Part shown: piece by piece, positions 47,701 to 60,900 of the stretch
Numbering within the stretch: position 1 is the stretch's first letter
Layout of the letters: each line of letters starts with the position of its first letter
Assembly: GCF_041296385.1 (NCBI RefSeq)
Contig: NW_027184079.1
Location: 1,033,252 to 1,097,251 of the forward strand
Source: Aphelocoma coerulescens
Taxonomy: Eukaryota > Chordata > Aves > Passeriformes > Corvidae
Direction of reading: 5' to 3'
Length of the DNA: 64,000 nt
Position numbers and translations under genes: made by a program
Notes under the pieces: model-generated
Databases searched by the model: none
Seen by the model: the letters and a program-made list of their open reading frames with translations, nothing else
What the model was told of the DNA's origin: nothing

Positions 47701-49171
47701 GCTGAAGGTGCCAGTTCCAGTCCATGGCTCGCAGGATGCTGCAGCACTGCCATAGGAGAAGGGGTTTGGCATGATGCTAGAGAAGGTCCTCGAGCAGCAA
47801 AGGCAGGTGTTTGCAGCTCCAGGGAATACCCTGACGTCAGCAGTAGAGTAGCAGGATGAGGAAGATGTCCATGCTTGGGCTACTTGTGGCAAGAGCCTCT
47901 ATCCCTGCCCTTGCCTGGGTGAGAGTTGCCGGAGCGCAGACGGAGGAAGGCCTTTGGACAGGTGCAAGGTAAGAATGATGCATGGTCGGCAGTTGTGGTG
48001 TAAACAGAAACATTTCTTGCAATCATCCCTACTGTTAGAGTAGTTTCACTTTCCGGTTTGAATAGCGTGAGCCTGGAAAGCCAATAGTCTAAATGTTCAG
48101 ATGTCTGGTACCCAATAGTAGACATGAACTCATGTCTCTCACAGAAACATCAGGCGTTTTCCTTAAGCCAAGTGCTGGGAGGGGAATTTCTTCTGCAATA
48201 CTGCTGTGCTTCTGCTGCTTGTTCCATTTTAGAAAGTTTCCTCCCTTGGCTCTGCCTTGATTGAATAGTCCTTTCTCTTCTAACTAGAAGCTCCAGGTTT
48301 TCTTCTTACAAGTTGTCTTTGTTTTCTTTGTCCACAGACAGGAGTCCCTGCTCTCCCAGAGCCATGTCGATCATCAGAAGCTGCTTGTGGCTGCGGATGC
48401 AGATGGCCACAAAAGGCCTAGAAGTAAAATCTGCAGCAAGGTTGTGTGCAAGAAGATTTTCCCAGAGAAAAGCATCCTAGGAGCAGCAAGTGTCCTGGAG
48501 GTGCCAGTTGCCAGTATATGACTCCTAGGATGCTGTTGCGCTTCCAAAGTGTAAGAGGCTCAGAGAGCTGCCAGACACGATCCTCGAGCAGGAAAGGCAG
48601 ATGTTGGGAGCTCCAGGGAATTCCCTGATGTCAGCAGTGGAGGAGCAGGATGAGGAAGATCTCGACGCTTGGGCTACTTGTGGCAAGAGTGTCCAGGGCT
48701 CCCAGTGCCTCCGTGGGAGCTGCAGGACTGGTGACGGAGGAAGGCCTTTGGGCAGGACTGGCTGCTCCCTCAGAGCCGTGGCTCTCAGCAGAACCGTCTC
48801 ATTGCTGAGGATGCACCTATCCAGGAAGAGCCTTGCAAAGGTGTAGGAGTCCAGCTCATTGCAGTAAGGGAATGGCTGAAGGATGTTTCCCAGGAGCAAC
48901 TATGCTGAAGGTGCCAGTTCCAGTCCATGGCTCGCAGGATGCTGCAGCACTGCCATAGGAGAAGGCATTTGGCATGGTGCTAGAGAAGATCCTCGAGCAG
49001 CAAAGGCAAGTGTTTGCAGCTCCAGGGAATTCCTAGATGTCAGCAGTGGAAGATCAGGATGAGGAATATCTCCAGGCTTGGGCTACTTGTGGCAAGAGCC
49101 TCCATCCCTGCCCGAGCTTGGGTGAGAGTTGCCAGAGCGCAGACGGAGGAAGGCCTTTGGACAGGTGCAAG
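44777..49171 (+). repeat. HOR 7: 4-mer A-B-C-D (4395 bp)
   Basis: Monomers are A 44777, B 45572, C 46766 and D 47969; exon-like parts are 45147-45571, 45942-46765, 47135-47968 and 48338-49171. The intron marker base of C is C at 46851. A private A-to-G at 47513 lies in the C exon. No other difference from HOR 6 caught my eye. Confidence 0.96.
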
Positions 49172-52100
49172 GTAAGAATGATGCATGGTCGGCAGTCGTG
49201 GTGTGAGCAGAAACATTTCTTGCAATCGCCTCTAGCTTTTAGAGTAGTTTCACTTTCCGGTTTGAATAGTGTGAGCCTGGAAAGCCAATAGTCTAAATGT
49301 TCAGATGTCTGGTACCCAATAGTAGACATGAACTCAAGTCTCTCATAGAAACATCAGGCTTTTTCCTTAAGCCAAGTGCTGGGAGGGGAATTTCTTCTGC
49401 AAAACTGCTCTGCTTCTGCTGCTTGTTCCATTTTAGAAAGTTTCCTGCTTTGGCCCTGCCTTGATTGAATAGTCCTTTGTCTTCTAACTAGAAGCTCCAG
49501 GTTTTCTTCTTACAAGTTGTCTTTGTTTTCTTTGTCCACAGACAGGAGTCCCTGCTCTCCCAGAGCCCTGTTGATCATCAGAACCTGCTTGTGGCTGAGG
49601 ATGCAGATGGCCACGAAAGGCCTAGAAGTAAAATCGGCAGCAATGTCGTGTACAAGAAGATTTTCCCAGAGAAAAGCATCCTAGGAGCAGCAAGTGTCCT
49701 GGAGGTGCCAGTTGCCAGTATATGACTCCTAGGATGCTGTGGCGCTGCCAAAGGTGAAGAGGCTCAGAGAGCTGCCAGACATGATCCTCCAGCTGGAAAG
49801 GCAGATGTTTGGAGCTCCAGGGAATTCCCTGACGTCAGCAGTGGAGGAGCAGGATGAGGAAGATGTCCACGCTTGGGCTACTTGTGGCAAGAGTGTCCAA
49901 GGCTCCCAGTGCCTCCGTGAGAGCGGCAGGACTGGAGACGGAGGAAGGCCTTTGGACAGGTGCAAGGTAAGAATGATGCATGGTCCCCAGTTGTGGTGAA
50001 TACAGAAACATTTCTTCGAAGCATCTCTAGCTTTTGAAATAGTTTGACATTCCGGTTTGAATTGCGTGAGCCTGGAAAGCCAGTAGTCTAAATGTTCAGA
50101 TGTCTGCTATCCAATAGTAGACATGAACTCAAGTCTCTCATAGAAACATCAGGCTTTTTCCTTAAGCCAAGTGCGGGGAGGGGAATTTCTTCTGCAAAAC
50201 TACTGTGCTTCTGCTGCTTGTTCCATTTTAGAAAGTTTCCTGCTTTGGCCCTGCCTTGATTGAATTGTCCTTTCTCTTCTAACTAGAAGCTCCAGGTTTT
50301 AATCTTACAAGTTGTCTTTGTTTTCTTTGTCCACAGACAGGAGTCCCTGCTCTCCCAGAGCCATGTCGATCATCAGAAGCTTCTTGTGGCTGAGAATGCA
50401 GATGGCCTAGGAGTAAAAACTGGAGCAAGGACGTGTGCAAGAAGTTTTTCCTAGAGGAAAGCATCCTAGGAGCAGCAAGTGTCCTGGAGGTGCCAGTTGC
50501 CAGTATATGACTCCTAGGATGCTCTGGCGCTGCCAAAGGCAAAGAGGCTCAGAGATCTGCCAGACACGATCCTCGAGCAGGAAAGGCAGATGTTGGGAGC
50601 ACCAGGGAATTCCCTGACGTCAGCAGTGGAGGAGCAGGATGAGGAAGATGTCCACGCTTGGGCTACTTGTGGCAAGAGTGTCCAAGGCTCCCAGTGCCTC
50701 CGTGGGAGCTGCAGGACTGGTGACAGAGGACAACCATTGGGCAGGACTGGCTGCTTCCTCAGAGCTGTGGCTCTCAGCAGAACTGTCTCATTGCTGAGGA
50801 TGCACCTGTCCAGGAAGAGCATTGCAGAGGAGTAGGAGTCCAGCTCATTGCAGTAAGGGAATGGCTGAGGGATGTTTCCCAGGAGCAACTTTGCTGGAGG
50901 TGCCAGTTCCAGTCCGTGGCTCGCAGGATGCTGCAGCACTGCCATAGGAGAAGGGGTTTTGCATGGTGCTAGAGAAGATCCTCGAGCAGCAAAGGCAGGT
51001 GTTTGCAGCTCCAGGGAATACCCTGACGTCAGCAGTGGAGTAGCAGGATGAGGAAGATGTCCACGCTTGGGCTACTTGTGGCAAGAGCCTCCATCCCTGC
51101 CCTTGCCTGAGTGAGAGTTGCTGGAGCGCAGATGGAGGAAGGCCTTTGGACAGGTGCAAGGTAAGAATGATGCATGGTCGGCAGTCGTGGTGTAAACAGA
51201 AACATTTCTTGCAATCATCCTTACTGTTAGAGTAGTTTCACTTTCAGGTTTGAATAGCGTGAGCCTGGAAAGCCAATAGTCTAAATGTTCAGATGTCTGG
51301 TACCCAGTAGTAGACATGAACTCAAGTCTCTCATAGAAACATGAGGTTTTTTCCTTAAGCCAAGTGCTGGGAAGGGAATTTCTTCTGCAAAACTACTGTG
51401 CTTCTGCTGCTTGTTCCATTTTAGAAAGTTTCCTCCCTTGGCCCTGCCTTGATTGAATAGTCCTTTGTCTTCTATCTAGAAGCTCCAGGTTTTCTTCTTA
51501 CAAGTTGTCTTTGTTTTCTTTGTCCACAGACAGGAGTCCCTGTTTTCCCAGAGCCATGTCGATCATCAGAAGCTGCTTGTGGCTGCGGATGCAGATGGCC
51601 ACGAAAGGCCTAGAAGTAAAAACTGGAGCAATGTCGTGTCCAAGAAGATTTTCCCAGAGAAAAGCATCCTAGGAGCGGCAAGTGTCCTGGAGGTGCCAGT
51701 TTCCAGTATATGACTCTCAGGATGCTGTGGCGCTGCCAAAGGCGAAGAGGATCAGAGAGCTGCCAGACACGATCCTCCAGCAGGAAAGGCAGATTTTAGG
51801 AGCTCCAGGGAATTCCCTGACGTCAGCAGTGGAGGAGCAGGATGAGGAAGATGTCCACGCTTGGGCTACTTGTGGCAAGAGTGTCCAAGGCTCCCAGTGC
51901 CTCCGTGAGAGCTGCAGGAGTGGAGTCAGAGGAAGGCCTTTGGACAGGACTGGCTCCTCCCTCAGAGCCATGGCTCTCAGCAGAACCGTCTCATTGCTGA
52001 GGATGCACCTGTCCAGGAAGAGCCTTGCAAAGGAGTAGGAGTCCAGCTCATTGCAGTAAGGGAATGGCTGAATGATGTTTCCCAGGAGCAACTATGCTGA

Positions 52101-53566
52101 AGGTGCCAGTTCCAGTCCATGGCTCGCAGGATGCTGCAGCACTGCCATAGGAGAAGGGGTTTGGCATGATGCTAGAGAAGGTCCTCGAGCAGCAAAGGCA
52201 GGTGTTTGCAGCTCCAGGGAATACCCTGACGTCAGCAGTAGAGTAGCAGGATGAGGAAGATGTCCATGCTTGGGCTACTTGTGGCAAGAGCCTCTATCCC
52301 TGCCCTTGCCTGGGTGAGAGTTGCCGGAGCGCAGACGGAGGAAGGCCTTTGGACAGGTGCAAGGTAAGAATGATGCATGGTCGGCAGTTGTGGTGTAAAC
52401 AGAAACATTTCTTGCAATCATCCCTACTGTTAGAGTAGTTTCACTTTCCGGTTTGAATAGCGTGAGCCTGGAAAGCCAATAGTCTAAATGTTCAGATGTC
52501 TGGTACCCAATAGTAGACATGAACTCATGTCTCTCACAGAAACATCAGGCGTTTTCCTTAAGCCAAGTGCTGGGAGGGGAATTTCTTCTGCAATACTGCT
52601 GTGCTTCTGCTGCTTGTTCCATTTTAGAAAGTTTCCTCCCTTGGCTCTGCCTTGATTGAATAGTCCTTTCTCTTCTAACTAGAAGCTCCAGGTTTTCTTC
52701 TTACAAGTTGTCTTTGTTTTCTTTGTCCACAGACAGGAGTCCCTGCTCTCCCAGAGCCATGTCGATCATCAGAAGCTGCTTGTGGCTGCGGATGCAGATG
52801 GCCACAAAAGGCCTAGAAGTAAAATCTGCAGCAAGGTTGTGTGCAAGAAGATTTTCCCAGAGAAAAGCATCCTAGGAGCAGCAAGTGTCCTGGAGGTGCC
52901 AGTTGCCAGTATATGACTCCTAGGATGCTGTTGCGCTTCCAAAGTGTAAGAGGCTCAGAGAGCTGCCAGACACGATCCTCGAGCAGGAAAGGCAGATGTT
53001 GGGAGCTCCAGGGAATTCCCTGATGTCAGCAGTGGAGGAGCAGGATGAGGAAGATCTCGACGCTTGGGCTACTTGTGGCAAGAGTGTCCAGGGCTCCCAG
53101 TGCCTCCGTGGGAGCTGCAGGACTGGTGACGGAGGAAGGCCTTTGGGCAGGACTGGCTGCTCCCTCAGAGCCGTGGCTCTCAGCAGAACCGTCTCATTGC
53201 TGAGGATGCACCTATCCAGGAAGAGCCTTGCAAAGGTGTAGGAGTCCAGCTCATTGCAGTAAGGGAATGGCTGAAGGATGTTTCCCAGGAGCAACTATGC
53301 TGAAGGTGCCAGTTCCAGTCCATGGCTCGCAGGATGCTGCAGCACTGCCATAGGAGAAGGCATTTGGCATGGTGCTAGAGAAGATCCTCGAGCAGCAAAG
53401 GCAAGTGTTTGCAGCTCCAGGGAATTCCTAGATGTCAGCAGTGGAAGATCAGGATGAGGAATATCTCCAGGCTTGGGCTACTTGTGGCAAGAGCCTCCAT
53501 CCCTGCCCGAGCTTGGGTGAGAGTTGCCAGAGCGCAGACGGAGGAAGGCCTTTGGACAGGTGCAAG
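49172..53566 (+). repeat. HOR 8: 4-mer A-B-C-D (4395 bp)
   Basis: Monomers are A 49172, B 49967, C 51161 and D 52364; exon-like parts are 49542-49966, 50337-51160, 51530-52363 and 52733-53566. The intron marker base of C is A at 51246, the state also seen in HOR 1 (2085) and in the intron following B in HORs 2-5. Confidence 0.96.
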
Positions 53567-56500
53567 GTAAGAATGATGCATGGTCGGCAGTCGTGGTGTG
53601 AGCAGAAACATTTCTTGCAATCGCCTCTAGCTTTTAGAGTAGTTTCACTTTCCGGTTTGAATAGTGTGAGCCTGGAAAGCCAATAGTCTAAATGTTCAGA
53701 TGTCTGGTACCCAATAGTAGACATGAACTCAAGTCTCTCATAGAAACATCAGGCTTTTTCCTTAAGCCAAGTGCTGGGAGGGGAATTTCTTCTGCAAAAC
53801 TGCTCTGCTTCTGCTGCTTGTTCCATTTTAGAAAGTTTCCTGCTTTGGCCCTGCCTTGATTGAATAGTCCTTTGTCTTCTAACTAGAAGCTCCAGGTTTT
53901 CTTCTTACAAGTTGTCTTTGTTTTCTTTGTCCACAGACAGGAGTCCCTGCTCTCCCAGAGCCCTGTTGATCATCAGAACCTGCTTGTGGCTGAGGATGCA
54001 GATGGCCACGAAAGGCCTAGAAGTAAAATCGGCAGCAATGTCGTGTACAAGAAGATTTTCCCAGAGAAAAGCATCCTAGGAGCAGCAAGTGTCCTGGAGG
54101 TGCCAGTTGCCAGTATATGACTCCTAGGATGCTGTGGCGCTGCCAAAGGTGAAGAGGCTCAGAGAGCTGCCAGACATGATCCTCCAGCTGGAAAGGCAGA
54201 TGTTTGGAGCTCCAGGGAATTCCCTGACGTCAGCAGTGGAGGAGCAGGATGAGGAAGATGTCCACGCTTGGGCTACTTGTGGCAAGAGTGTCCAAGGCTC
54301 CCAGTGCCTCCGTGAGAGCGGCAGGACTGGAGACGGAGGAAGGCCTTTGGACAGGTGCAAGGTAAGAATGATGCATGGTCCCCAGTTGTGGTGAATACAG
54401 AAACATTTCTTCGAAGCATCTCTAGCTTTTGAAATAGTTTGACATTCCGGTTTGAATTGCGTGAGCCTGGAAAGCCAGTAGTCTAAATGTTCAGATGTCT
54501 GCTATCCAATAGTAGACATGAACTCAAGTCTCTCATAGAAACATCAGGCTTTTTCCTTAAGCCAAGTGCGGGGAGGGGAATTTCTTCTGCAAAACTACTG
54601 TGCTTCTGCTGCTTGTTCCATTTTAGAAAGTTTCCTGCTTTGGCCCTGCCTTGATTGAATTGTCCTTTCTCTTCTAACTAGAAGCTCCAGGTTTTAATCT
54701 TACAAGTTGTCTTTGTTTTCTTTGTCCACAGACAGGAGTCCCTGCTCTCCCAGAGCCATGTCGATCATCAGAAGCTTCTTGTGGCTGAGAATGCAGATGG
54801 CCTAGGAGTAAAAACTGGAGCAAGGACGTGTGCAAGAAGTTTTTCCTAGAGGAAAGCATCCTAGGAGCAGCAAGTGTCCTGGAGGTGCCAGTTGCCAGTA
54901 TATGACTCCTAGGATGCTCTGGCGCTGCCAAAGGCAAAGAGGCTCAGAGATCTGCCAGACACGATCCTCGAGCAGGAAAGGCAGATGTTGGGAGCACCAG
55001 GGAATTCCCTGACGTCAGCAGTGGAGGAGCAGGATGAGGAAGATGTCCACGCTTGGGCTACTTGTGGCAAGAGTGTCCAAGGCTCCCAGTGCCTCCGTGG
55101 GAGCTGCAGGACTGGTGACAGAGGACAACCATTGGGCAGGACTGGCTGCTTCCTCAGAGCTGTGGCTCTCAGCAGAACTGTCTCATTGCTGAGGATGCAC
55201 CTGTCCAGGAAGAGCATTGCAGAGGAGTAGGAGTCCAGCTCATTGCAGTAAGGGAATGGCTGAGGGATGTTTCCCAGGAGCAACTTTGCTGGAGGTGCCA
55301 GTTCCAGTCCGTGGCTCGCAGGATGCTGCAGCACTGCCATAGGAGAAGGGGTTTTGCATGGTGCTAGAGAAGATCCTCGAGCAGCAAAGGCAGGTGTTTG
55401 CAGCTCCAGGGAATACCCTGACGTCAGCAGTGGAGTAGCAGGATGAGGAAGATGTCCACGCTTGGGCTACTTGTGGCAAGAGCCTCCATCCCTGCCCTTG
55501 CCTGAGTGAGAGTTGCTGGAGCGCAGATGGAGGAAGGCCTTTGGACAGGTGCAAGGTAAGAATGATGCATGGTCGGCAGTCGTGGTGTAAACAGAAACAT
55601 TTCTTGCAATCATCCTTACTGTTAGAGTAGTTTCACTTTCCGGTTTGAATAGCGTGAGCCTGGAAAGCCAATAGTCTAAATGTTCAGATGTCTGGTACCC
55701 AGTAGTAGACATGAACTCAAGTCTCTCATAGAAACATGAGGTTTTTTCCTTAAGCCAAGTGCTGGGAAGGGAATTTCTTCTGCAAAACTACTGTGCTTCT
55801 GCTGCTTGTTCCATTTTAGAAAGTTTCCTCCCTTGGCCCTGCCTTGATTGAATAGTCCTTTGTCTTCTATCTAGAAGCTCCAGGTTTTCTTCTTACAAGT
55901 TGTCTTTGTTTTCTTTGTCCACAGACAGGAGTCCCTGTTTTCCCAGAGCCATGTCGATCATCAGAAGCTGCTTGTGGCTGCGGATGCAGATGGCCACGAA
56001 AGGCCTAGAAGTAAAAACTGGAGCAATGTCGTGTCCAAGAAGATTTTCCCAGAGAAAAGCATCCTAGGAGCGGCAAGTGTCCTGGAGGTGCCAGTTTCCA
56101 GTATATGACTCTCAGGATGCTGTGGCGCTGCCAAAGGCGAAGAGGATCAGAGAGCTGCCAGACACGATCCTCCAGCAGGAAAGGCAGATTTTAGGAGCTC
56201 CAGGGAATTCCCTGACGTCAGCAGTGGAGGAGCAGGATGAGGAAGATGTCCACGCTTGGGCTACTTGTGGCAAGAGTGTCCAAGGCTCCCAGTGCCTCCG
56301 TGAGAGCTGCAGGAGTGGAGTCAGAGGAAGGCCTTTGGACAGGACTGGCTCCTCCCTCAGAGCCATGGCTCTCAGCAGAACCGTCTCATTGCTGAGGATG
56401 CACCTGTCCAGGAAGAGCCTTGCAAAGGAGTAGGAGTCCAGCTCATTGCAGTAAGGGAATGGCTGAATGATGTTTCCCAGGAGCAACTATGCTGAAGGTG

Positions 56501-57961
56501 CCAGTTCCAGTCCATGGCTCGCAGGATGCTGCAGCACTGCCATAGGAGAAGGGGTTTGGCATGATGCTAGAGAAGGTCCTCGAGCAGCAAAGGCAGGTGT
56601 TTGCAGCTCCAGGGAATACCCTGACGTCAGCAGTAGAGTAGCAGGATGAGGAAGATGTCCATGCTTGGGCTACTTGTGGCAAGAGCCTCTATCCCTGCCC
56701 TTGCCTGGGTGAGAGTTGCCGGAGCGCAGACGGAGGAAGGCCTTTGGACAGGTGCAAGGTAAGAATGATGCATGGTCGGCAGTTGTGGTGTAAACAGAAA
56801 CATTTCTTGCAATCATCCCTACTGTTAGAGTAGTTTCACTTTCCGGTTTGAATAGCGTGAGCCTGGAAAGCCAATAGTCTAAATGTTCAGATGTCTGGTA
56901 CCCAATAGTAGACATGAACTCATGTCTCTCACAGAAACATCAGGCGTTTTCCTTAAGCCAAGTGCTGGGAGGGGAATTTCTTCTGCAATACTGCTGTGCT
57001 TCTGCTGCTTGTTCCATTTTAGAAAGTTTCCTCCCTTGGCTCTGCCTTGATTGAATAGTCCTTTCTCTTCTAACTAGAAGCTCCAGGTTTTCTTCTTACA
57101 AGTTGTCTTTGTTTTCTTTGTCCACAGACAGGAGTCCCTGCTCTCCCAGAGCCATGTCGATCATCAGAAGCTGCTTGTGGCTGCGGATGCAGATGGCCAC
57201 AAAAGGCCTAGAAGTAAAATCTGCAGCAAGGTTGTGTGCAAGAAGATTTTCCCAGAGAAAAGCATCCTAGGAGCAGCAAGTGTCCTGGAGGTGCCAGTTG
57301 CCAGTATATGACTCCTAGGATGCTGTTGCGCTTCCAAAGTGTAAGAGGCTCAGAGAGCTGCCAGACACGATCCTCGAGCAGGAAAGGCAGATGTTGGGAG
57401 CTCCAGGGAATTCCCTGATGTCAGCAGTGGAGGAGCAGGATGAGGAAGATCTCGACGCTTGGGCTACTTGTGGCAAGAGTGTCCAGGGCTCCCAGTGCCT
57501 CCGTGGGAGCTGCAGGACTGGTGACGGAGGAAGGCCTTTGGGCAGGACTGGCTGCTCCCTCAGAGCCGTGGCTCTCAGCAGAACCGTCTCATTGCTGAGG
57601 ATGCACCTATCCAGGAAGAGCCTTGCAAAGGTGTAGGAGTCCAGCTCATTGCAGTAAGGGAATGGCTGAAGGATGTTTCCCAGGAGCAACTATGCTGAAG
57701 GTGCCAGTTCCAGTCCATGGCTCGCAGGATGCTGCAGCACTGCCATAGGAGAAGGCATTTGGCATGGTGCTAGAGAAGATCCTCGAGCAGCAAAGGCAAG
57801 TGTTTGCAGCTCCAGGGAATTCCTAGATGTCAGCAGTGGAAGATCAGGATGAGGAATATCTCCAGGCTTGGGCTACTTGTGGCAAGAGCCTCCATCCCTG
57901 CCCGAGCTTGGGTGAGAGTTGCCAGAGCGCAGACGGAGGAAGGCCTTTGGACAGGTGCAAG
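53567..57961 (+). repeat. HOR 9: 4-mer A-B-C-D (4395 bp)
   Basis: Monomers are A 53567, B 54362, C 55556 and D 56759; exon-like parts are 53937-54361, 54732-55555, 55925-56758 and 57128-57961. The intron marker base of C is C at 55641, as in HORs 6 and 7. Confidence 0.96.
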
Positions 57962-60900
57962 GTAAGAATGATGCATGGTCGGCAGTCGTGGTGTGAGCAG
58001 AAACATTTCTTGCAATCGCCTCTAGCTTTTAGAGTAGTTTCACTTTCCGGTTTGAATAGTGTGAGCCTGGAAAGCCAATAGTCTAAATGTTCAGATGTCT
58101 GGTACCCAATAGTAGACATGAACTCAAGTCTCTCATAGAAACATCAGGCTTTTTCCTTAAGCCAAGTGCTGGGAGGGGAATTTCTTCTGCAAAACTGCTC
58201 TGCTTCTGCTGCTTGTTCCATTTTAGAAAGTTTCCTGCTTTGGCCCTGCCTTGATTGAATAGTCCTTTGTCTTCTAACTAGAAGCTCCAGGTTTTCTTCT
58301 TACAAGTTGTCTTTGTTTTCTTTGTCCACAGACAGGAGTCCCTGCTCTCCCAGAGCCCTGTTGATCATCAGAACCTGCTTGTGGCTGAGGATGCAGATGG
58401 CCACGAAAGGCCTAGAAGTAAAATCGGCAGCAATGTCGTGTACAAGAAGATTTTCCCAGAGAAAAGCATCCTAGGAGCAGCAAGTGTCCTGGAGGTGCCA
58501 GTTGCCAGTATATGACTCCTAGGATGCTGTGGCGCTGCCAAAGGTGAAGAGGCTCAGAGAGCTGCCAGACATGATCCTCCAGCTGGAAAGGCAGATGTTT
58601 GGAGCTCCAGGGAATTCCCTGACGTCAGCAGTGGAGGAGCAGGATGAGGAAGATGTCCACGCTTGGGCTACTTGTGGCAAGAGTGTCCAAGGCTCCCAGT
58701 GCCTCCGTGAGAGCGGCAGGACTGGAGACGGAGGAAGGCCTTTGGACAGGTGCAAGGTAAGAATGATGCATGGTCCCCAGTTGTGGTGAATACAGAAACA
58801 TTTCTTCGAAGCATCTCTAGCTTTTGAAATAGTTTGACATTCCGGTTTGAATTGCGTGAGCCTGGAAAGCCAGTAGTCTAAATGTTCAGATGTCTGCTAT
58901 CCAATAGTAGACATGAACTCAAGTCTCTCATAGAAACATCAGGCTTTTTCCTTAAGCCAAGTGCGGGGAGGGGAATTTCTTCTGCAAAACTACTGTGCTT
59001 CTGCTGCTTGTTCCATTTTAGAAAGTTTCCTGCTTTGGCCCTGCCTTGATTGAATTGTCCTTTCTCTTCTAACTAGAAGCTCCAGGTTTTAATCTTACAA
59101 GTTGTCTTTGTTTTCTTTGTCCACAGACAGGAGTCCCTGCTCTCCCAGAGCCATGTCGATCATCAGAAGCTTCTTGTGGCTGAGAATGCAGATGGCCTAG
59201 GAGTAAAAACTGGAGCAAGGACGTGTGCAAGAAGTTTTTCCTAGAGGAAAGCATCCTAGGAGCAGCAAGTGTCCTGGAGGTGCCAGTTGCCAGTATATGA
59301 CTCCTAGGATGCTCTGGCGCTGCCAAAGGCAAAGAGGCTCAGAGATCTGCCAGACACGATCCTCGAGCAGGAAAGGCAGATGTTGGGAGCACCAGGGAAT
59401 TCCCTGACGTCAGCAGTGGAGGAGCAGGATGAGGAAGATGTCCACGCTTGGGCTACTTGTGGCAAGAGTGTCCAAGGCTCCCAGTGCCTCCGTGGGAGCT
59501 GCAGGACTGGTGACAGAGGACAACCATTGGGCAGGACTGGCTGCTTCCTCAGAGCTGTGGCTCTCAGCAGAACTGTCTCATTGCTGAGGATGCACCTGTC
59601 CAGGAAGAGCATTGCAGAGGAGTAGGAGTCCAGCTCATTGCAGTAAGGGAATGGCTGAGGGATGTTTCCCAGGAGCAACTTTGCTGGAGGTGCCAGTTCC
59701 AGTCCGTGGCTCGCAGGATGCTGCAGCACTGCCATAGGAGAAGGGGTTTTGCATGGTGCTAGAGAAGATCCTCGAGCAGCAAAGGCAGGTGTTTGCAGCT
59801 CCAGGGAATACCCTGACGTCAGCAGTGGAGTAGCAGGATGAGGAAGATGTCCACGCTTGGGCTACTTGTGGCAAGAGCCTCCATCCCTGCCCTTGCCTGA
59901 GTGAGAGTTGCTGGAGCGCAGATGGAGGAAGGCCTTTGGACAGGTGCAAGGTAAGAATGATGCATGGTCGGCAGTCGTGGTGTAAACAGAAACATTTCTT
60001 GCAATCATCCTTACTGTTAGAGTAGTTTCACTTTCAGGTTTGAATAGCGTGAGCCTGGAAAGCCAATAGTCTAAATGTTCAGATGTCTGGTACCCAGTAG
60101 TAGACATGAACTCAAGTCTCTCATAGAAACATGAGGTTTTTTCCTTAAGCCAAGTGCTGGGAAGGGAATTTCTTCTGCAAAACTACTGTGCTTCTGCTGC
60201 TTGTTCCATTTTAGAAAGTTTCCTCCCTTGGCCCTGCCTTGATTGAATAGTCCTTTGTCTTCTATCTAGAAGCTCCAGGTTTTCTTCTTACAAGTTGTCT
60301 TTGTTTTCTTTGTCCACAGACAGGAGTCCCTGTTTTCCCAGAGCCATGTCGATCATCAGAAGCTGCTTGTGGCTGCGGATGCAGATGGCCACGAAAGGCC
60401 TAGAAGTAAAAACTGGAGCAATGTCGTGTCCAAGAAGATTTTCCCAGAGAAAAGCATCCTAGGAGCGGCAAGTGTCCTGGAGGTGCCAGTTTCCAGTATA
60501 TGACTCTCAGGATGCTGTGGCGCTGCCAAAGGCGAAGAGGATCAGAGAGCTGCCAGACACGATCCTCCAGCAGGAAAGGCAGATTTTAGGAGCTCCAGGG
60601 AATTCCCTGACGTCAGCAGTGGAGGAGCAGGATGAGGAAGATGTCCACGCTTGGGCTACTTGTGGCAAGAGTGTCCAAGGCTCCCAGTGCCTCCGTGAGA
60701 GCTGCAGGAGTGGAGTCAGAGGAAGGCCTTTGGACAGGACTGGCTCCTCCCTCAGAGCCATGGCTCTCAGCAGAACCGTCTCATTGCTGAGGATGCACCT
60801 GTCCAGGAAGAGCCTTGCAAAGGAGTAGGAGTCCAGCTCATTGCAGTAAGGGAATGGCTGAATGATGTTTCCCAGGAGCAACTATGCTGAAGGTGCCAGT